From NCBI GenBank assembly GCA_016716085.1, contig JADJWY010000016.1:1-10195 (forward strand): a stretch of DNA of 10,195 bases, written 5' to 3'. This DNA comes from Hahellaceae bacterium. GTDB lineage: Bacteria > Pseudomonadota > Gammaproteobacteria > Pseudomonadales > Oleiphilaceae. A program made the translations under genes and the position numbers. Below the pieces are notes generated by a model. That model saw only the letters and a program-made list of their open reading frames with translations. It was not told the origin of the DNA and searched no databases. Below are positions 7,228 to 10,195 of this stretch, piece after piece. Every line of letters begins with the position of its first letter. The first letter of the stretch is position 1.

Positions 7228-7260
7228 GTCAGTAGATAAACTCTGCTGACCTCTGACTTT
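7228..7260 (+). terminator. Weak candidate terminator after the helicase
   Basis: GTCAGTAGA (7228-7236) pairs with TCTGCTGAC (7242-7250) over 9 bp with one G-T wobble and a 5-base loop. TTTT follows only 7 bases later, so termination would be poor. Confidence 0.25.
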
Positions 7261-7379
7261 TATCCATTACGATATTGGATCTGTTTTAGAAATATTTTTC
7301 TGTGTTAGGCGATAGTCTGTGAATAGCTATGCGTCATCGCCATGCAAGTCGTTCAAGCCATCCGTGCGACGCGCGTCGG

Positions 7380-7397
7380 CGTAACTCCGGAGTTACG
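7380..7397. repeat. Perfect 18-bp palindrome
   Basis: CGTAACTCCGGAGTTACG is its own reverse complement. It overlaps the left end of repeat copy 2 (GTTACG). The corresponding place in copy 1 has only a partial palindrome around GTGACGTTAC (962-971). It could be a protein-binding site or part of the repeat's own end. Confidence 0.55.
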
Positions 7398-7508
7398 GGC
7401 CGAGTTTCCCAAGAGAAGTAGGTGACTCTGATCTTTGGGAATGTCCGCTTTCATGTGCTGGCAATGCCGAGTTGAGTCATATACCAATCGCCGCTTTTCG
7501 CCCGAAGC
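7392..7508. repeat. Dispersed intergenic repeat, copy 2
   Basis: Shared blocks with 967-1083 in the same order and orientation: GTTACG (7392), CCCAAGAGAAGTA (7408-7420), GATCT then GAATGTC, and CCGCTTTTCGCCCGAA (7491-7506). The middle is more diverged. The two copies bracket about 6.3 kb containing the retron, the IS and the helicase. Confidence 0.6.
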
Positions 7509-7537
7509 TGAACTACCGCAGTTCCACATCTTCAGCC

Positions 7538-8391
7538 TCACCCTAATCGTTTGAAAATGCGTTTTTCTATGTCCGATCTTGCATACCAGTAGTACTCCGG
7601 CATTCCCGTGAATGCGTCTCGACATTGTGCAATCTCCGCAGAGAGCTTGTCGCATAACCGAACGATGGTTTCTGGCAGATACTGCGGCGGGTGTTGTCCG
7701 GTTTTCGCCACCAGAGCGCTGCTTAGCGCTTCAAACATGTTTGGCGCTGCTCTATGTAATCTCTCGAGAGGGGCGGCCAGCACCATGAAATTGAAGGCTT
7801 CGTGTTGGCCGCACGCCGGCATGTTGTCCCCTTCGTTGTAGTACATTTTGAGTTTGCCGATATCATGCAATAGCCCTGCGATGAACGCTATGCAGATGGT
7901 GGCGTGCCCCAGATTGTATCGCCGGCATAGGTCAGCGGCGCTGGTGGCTACCTCGAAACTGTGAACCAGCAGCCCTCCGTCATAGCTATGGTGGTGATGA
8001 TGACTCGCCTTGGCCTTGTAAAACGGTTCCATCAATTCATCATCCATCAGTACCGAGTAGTAGAATTCCCATAGCTCCTGAATTTTTATGGCGTTGAGCA
8101 TTCTCCATAGTACGCATTGAATGTGCTCAAGCCCTGTTGGCACCCATGCAAAGTGGTTGAGCAGTGTATTTTCATCGTGTTGTCCACGGATGATGACGGG
8201 TTTAGATTTTACCTGTTTACCGGTGATCTCAACGACCAATAGTGTGCCGTTAGGGTTGGCGTTCTGCACGAAGTCACACGGTATCTCGACTTTGACCGTT
8301 CTCGTGGCGGTTTGCAGGCTCAGGTATTATAACGATTCAACCGCGTGCCCCATGCCAATTCCGGTGATTGGGTAATCTTCAAATCAACCAT
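7538..8391 (-). pseudogene. HD-domain protein coupled to the integrase, with an N-terminal frameshift
   Basis: A metal-dependent HD phosphohydrolase-type protein. The long open part (from about 8330, or GTG 8269) contains SHHHHHSYDGGLLVHSFEVA, then GLLHDIGKL with the HD pair, then LCDKLSAE that may supply the last metal ligand. This arrangement resembles the HD part of YhaM-like exoribonucleases and of TraI-type proteins in integrative elements; the substrate is unknown. The true start is probably ATG 8391, which has AGGAGA six bases upstream and overlaps the integrase stop by 8 bases. That frame (MVDLKITQSPELAWGTRLNRY) ends at TGA near 8320. The HD frame opens at the same place (YLSLQTATRTVKVE), so one indel near 8325-8331 separates them. 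Without it the protein would be about 283 residues. A shorter product from GTG 8269, which has no ribosome-binding site, cannot be excluded. Confidence 0.75.
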
Positions 8392-9585
8392 GGTGATTCT
8401 CCTGATTATGTTGGGCTTGTAATAGCCATTCGAACGCCGAACCGTCTTTTCTGGTCAGGTTCGGAACATAGAGAATCAAGCCCGGAACAGCATTTCCGTC
8501 GTCGTATGGCCCATTTGTCGTGCGATCCATTCGGGGCTTTCTCCGGCCGCCAGCCAGAGCGTCGCGGCCGTATGTCACCGTTGATACGGTGGTCGTTGCC
8601 TCAGCCCAAGGAATGCGAGTGTCGGATGCCAGACTCGTTTGGTTACGTTATTGTGTTCCAGTGGATTTCCATTGCGGTTCCAGAATACGAACTGGCCGTA
8701 TGCCCCCGTAATTTTGTGTTGTGCCTGCAACGCGTTGTAAACAGGCTGTGACATGTAGATTTCGCGCTGAGATCCGTCTGTTTTGGTGTAGGTCAGTTTT
8801 CCGCTGACAATGGTTTCGCGAACCAGTATCTGGCGTCGTTCGAAATCCACATATTTCCATTGCAGGCCATCGATTTCGCCAGTTCGCATACCGGTGAAAA
8901 ATCGGACATTGTAGTACGCCTGAAAATCCTTCCGAACATGCTTGAGGAATAGATTGACCTCTTCGAGGGTGAACGGCTCCACATCGACACGCTGGACCTT
9001 CAGCGATTTGACGCCTCTGAAGGGTGAGGTGAAATCGTATCGTTCGGCCGCCTCATTGAGGATCATGCGTACTGGTGTGATCGTTTTGTTGACGGTCGAT
9101 GCTTTTAGCTGGCCGCCTTTTCTCAACGGGTCCTTGGCAAGATTGGAACGAAATTCCAGTATCTCCGCCTTGGTTATGTCGCTGACTTTTCTATCGCCAA
9201 ACGCAGGAAGCGCGTATGCCTTCAATGCGTTGACAACAGCGTCATAGTGGCTATCCCGCCATTCGACCCGCTTTTCGGATAGCCAGCGCTCGGCGAATTC
9301 GGCAAAGGTCGGTACATTATCCGTGTGGTTGTTGTTTTGGCTTGTGGTCGCCGTCTCCATTTTTCGCTTGAGGTCATCGAAAAAACTTACCTTTTTGCTT
9401 TTGGGGAAATAATCGCGATAGAGGAAGGTGCCCAGCAATATTTCCGCTTCCATCCTTTTCCAGGATTTTCTCGAGCTTCTTGCGGTCGGCAGGGTATCTG
9501 TGAAACGGGTCTGCTCACGGCAGCGGTGCCCCATGTAGCGAAAGTCGACCTGGAGCTTTCCGCTTCTGGTTTTAATGGTAGCCAT
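8384..9585 (-). pseudogene. int: Tyrosine integrase inactivated at catalytic Arg and Tyr
   Basis: A phage/ICE-type tyrosine recombinase of ~400 residues, which would integrate and excise the island. Seen in order: an N-terminal arm-binding-type segment (KTRSGKLQVDFRYMGHRCREQTRF); a SAM-like core-binding domain (TFAEFAERWLSEK... to AKDPLRKGG); catalytic Arg of box I in GMRTGEIDGLQWK. Box II reads PPYQR*HTAATL, with a TGA (8575-8577) where relatives have Arg (Y/HxxRHT). The frame continues after it (AAGESPEWIARQMGHTTTEMLFR). A further frameshift near 8475-8485 removes the catalytic Tyr context (expected VYSRYVPNLT) before the last part (VPNLTRKDGSAFEWLL) ends at TGA 8384-8386. A compensated pair of indels lies at ~9456-9495. 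The start is ATG 9585 with GGAGGG 9 bases upstream. It lies 18 bases after the excisionase-like gene. Confidence 0.92.
8398..8403 (-). promoter_or_regulatory. Ribosome-binding site deciding the HD gene start
   Basis: AGGAGA on the minus strand lies 6 bases before ATG 8391, inside the end of the integrase frame. It is much better placed than anything before the GTG at 8269 and suggests translational coupling to the integrase. Confidence 0.6.
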
Positions 9586-9603
9586 GACTTTAATCCCTCC
9601 CGG

Positions 9604-9810
9604 TCACTGCAATCCGGTGGCTGCGTCAAGCGCCTGAAACATGTCCTGCTCAATCCTTTCCCATACGTACAAGATCTTGCGACCACCAAAAGGACGCAGG
9701 TAATGAATTCCCTCCAGAAGGACTGAATCTTTCAGCTGGTTTCGGATGGTTCGTACGTCGTACTTGATGCGAGCCGAGAGCTCTTCGGTCGTCAGGTAGG
9801 TTAGTGACAT
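9604..9810 (-). CDS. Excisionase-like small DNA-binding protein
   Basis: A 68-residue protein starting at ATG 9810, with AGGAAG six bases upstream; this is better than the earlier in-frame starts at 9825 and 9855. Residues ~4-25 (LTTEELSARIKYDVRTIRNQLKD) read as a winged helix-turn-helix, followed by a wing-like RPFGGRKILYVW. This is the layout of excisionases and AlpA-type regulators, which bend att DNA and direct the integrase toward excision. It lies directly upstream of the integrase on the same strand (18-bp gap), the usual xis-int order. The frame is intact, unlike the integrase. It could instead regulate only transcription. Confidence 0.75.
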   Translation of the reverse strand: MSLTYLTTEELSARIKYDVRTIRNQLKDSVLLEGIHYLRPFGGRKILYVWERIEQDMFQALDAATGLQ

Positions 9811-9863
9811 AATGATCTTCCTCATGTAGAGTAAATATTTCTTGTGGAGGCCCATATGCTCTC

Positions 9864-9947
9864 CTGAAGATCACAATACGCTACGCATGAGCTGTGGCAA
9901 AATAAGTCGGGCTACTAAAGATCAAATAGGGCTTCTGAAGATGATCA
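9864..9947. promoter_or_regulatory. Repeated CTGAAGATCA boxes, possible operator
   Basis: Three related boxes lie between the divergent genes: CTGAAGATCA (9864-9873), CTAAAGATCA (9915-9924) and CTGAAGATGATCA (9935-9947). The first touches the -10 box of the candidate excisionase promoter and the last spans the regulator's start codon. GAAGATC also occurs inverted in the excisionase ribosome-binding site (9815-9821). They might bind the adjacent Cro/C1-type protein or the excisionase-like protein; this is inference only. Confidence 0.25.
9873..9900 (-). promoter_or_regulatory. Candidate promoter of the excisionase-integrase-HD operon
   Basis: On the minus strand TTGCCA (9900-9895) and TATTGT (9878-9873) are 16 bases apart, matching the sigma-70 hexamers at 5 of 6 and 4 of 6 positions. 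The start of transcription would be near 9866, about 55 bases before ATG 9810. The -10 box directly abuts a CTGAAGATCA box. Confidence 0.5.
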
Positions 9948-10165
9948 AGTGTCACTTATCTAGATTGTTGGGCGAGAGAAAATTGAAGATATCCGACGTT
10001 GCTCGGGATACGGGAATTAACAGAGGGACGATCTCCAGGCTCTACCAGGAGACGGCGGTGCGGGTTGAGTTTGATGTGCTGGAGCAGCTGTGCCGCTATT
10101 TGGATTGCGACTTGGTAGACCTGCTTGAGCTTGTTGAGGAAGACGGTACCGGGCGGAAAAGATAG
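9941..10165 (+). CDS. Cro/C1-type helix-turn-helix regulator
   Basis: A 74-residue XRE-family DNA-binding protein (HTH_26-like). The helix-turn-helix is LKISDVARDTGINRGTISRLYQE (residues ~15-37), followed by FDVLEQLCRYLDCDLVDLLELVEED, the normal end of this small family. The ATG at 9941 gives the family's usual length. The frame is open further upstream to 9842 without a recognisable domain, and only a weak GAAG precedes the ATG. It is divergent from the excisionase-like gene, as expected for a regulator of the integration module. The frame is intact. Confidence 0.85.
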   Translation: MIKCHLSRLLGERKLKISDVARDTGINRGTISRLYQETAVRVEFDVLEQLCRYLDCDLVDLLELVEEDGTGRKR

Positions 10166-10195
10166 GTTATTGCTGCCCTTTGAGCGATAGTCAAC

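Larger units (their letters stand above)
7050..7537. other. Non-coding stretch with palindrome and dispersed repeat
   Basis: No gene is supported between the helicase stop (7047-7049) and the HD gene stop (7538-7540). The stretch holds a stem-loop at 7228-7250, an 18-bp palindrome at 7380-7397 and repeat copy 2 at 7392-7508. A weak ATCGAC/GTCGAT pair near 7189-7216 is also visible. The helicase and HD genes converge here. Confidence 0.6.

Noticed and set aside
8321..8340. TATAAT on the minus strand near 8326-8331 as a promoter for the HD gene
   Set aside because: No -35 box at a suitable distance; the gene appears translationally coupled to the integrase, and the motif lies inside the predicted coding start.
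7608..8375. Plus-strand frames at 7608-7841 and 8121-8375
   Set aside because: Antisense to the HD-domain gene, whose HD motifs are clear on the minus strand.
8368..8751. 127-residue plus-strand frame
   Set aside because: Antisense to the 3' end of the integrase; no motif or ribosome-binding site.
9325..9726. 133-residue plus-strand frame
   Set aside because: Antisense to the integrase and excisionase-like starts, which have good ribosome-binding sites on the minus strand.
1..10195. CRISPR array, tRNA or attachment site
   Set aside because: No regularly spaced repeats, no tRNA-like cloverleaf and no pair of att-like repeats next to the integrase were seen by eye. The true island ends may lie outside the window.

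Overview
The window reads as an accessory island of a proteobacterium, probably beta or gamma. The basis is an IS3-family element with an A6G frameshift site, a phage/ICE-type tyrosine integrase with a small excisionase-like gene, a DNA helicase IV (HelD)-like gene, and Shine-Dalgarno-led genes of moderate G+C. No tRNA, rRNA or core gene is present to place it more closely.

Layout from left to right. (1) 77-757: a hypothetical gene cut by one in-frame stop. (2) 758-1314: non-coding, with a hairpin and the first copy of a ~115-bp dispersed repeat (about 967-1083). (3) 1269-2784, minus strand: an apparently complete retron. It has a promoter-like element, a msr-msd RNA with an 11-bp a1/a2 inverted repeat and a UUAGC branch site, a retron-type reverse transcriptase (YADD, NAxxH, QGLPTSP), a small overlapping accessory ORF I do not recognise, and a terminator-like stem-loop. 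(4) 2804-3064: a small hypothetical ORF. (5) 3068-4321: an IS3-family element with 26-bp inverted repeats and a 3-bp AGT target duplication; its transposase is broken. (6) 2992-3067 plus 4325-7049: a HelD-like helicase with an internal nuclease-like segment and C-terminal zinc ribbons, split by the IS and carrying at least six indels. (7) 7050-7537: non-coding, with an 18-bp palindrome and the second repeat copy (about 7392-7508). (8) 7538-9810, minus strand: an excisionase-like gene, an integrase and an HD-domain protein in one apparent operon. The integrase has a stop at a catalytic arginine and a frameshift at its tyrosine, and the HD gene has a frameshift. (9) 9941-10165, plus strand: a small Cro/C1-type regulator divergent from the excisionase-like gene.

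The most notable point is the contrast between the retron, whose RNA and reverse transcriptase look intact, and its neighbours, most of which are broken. The retron lies between two direct copies of the dispersed repeat. The integration module on the right would once have moved the island but now looks unable to. Several indels fall in A runs, so some lesions could be sequencing errors; this also affects whether the reverse transcriptase and its accessory ORF were once one protein.
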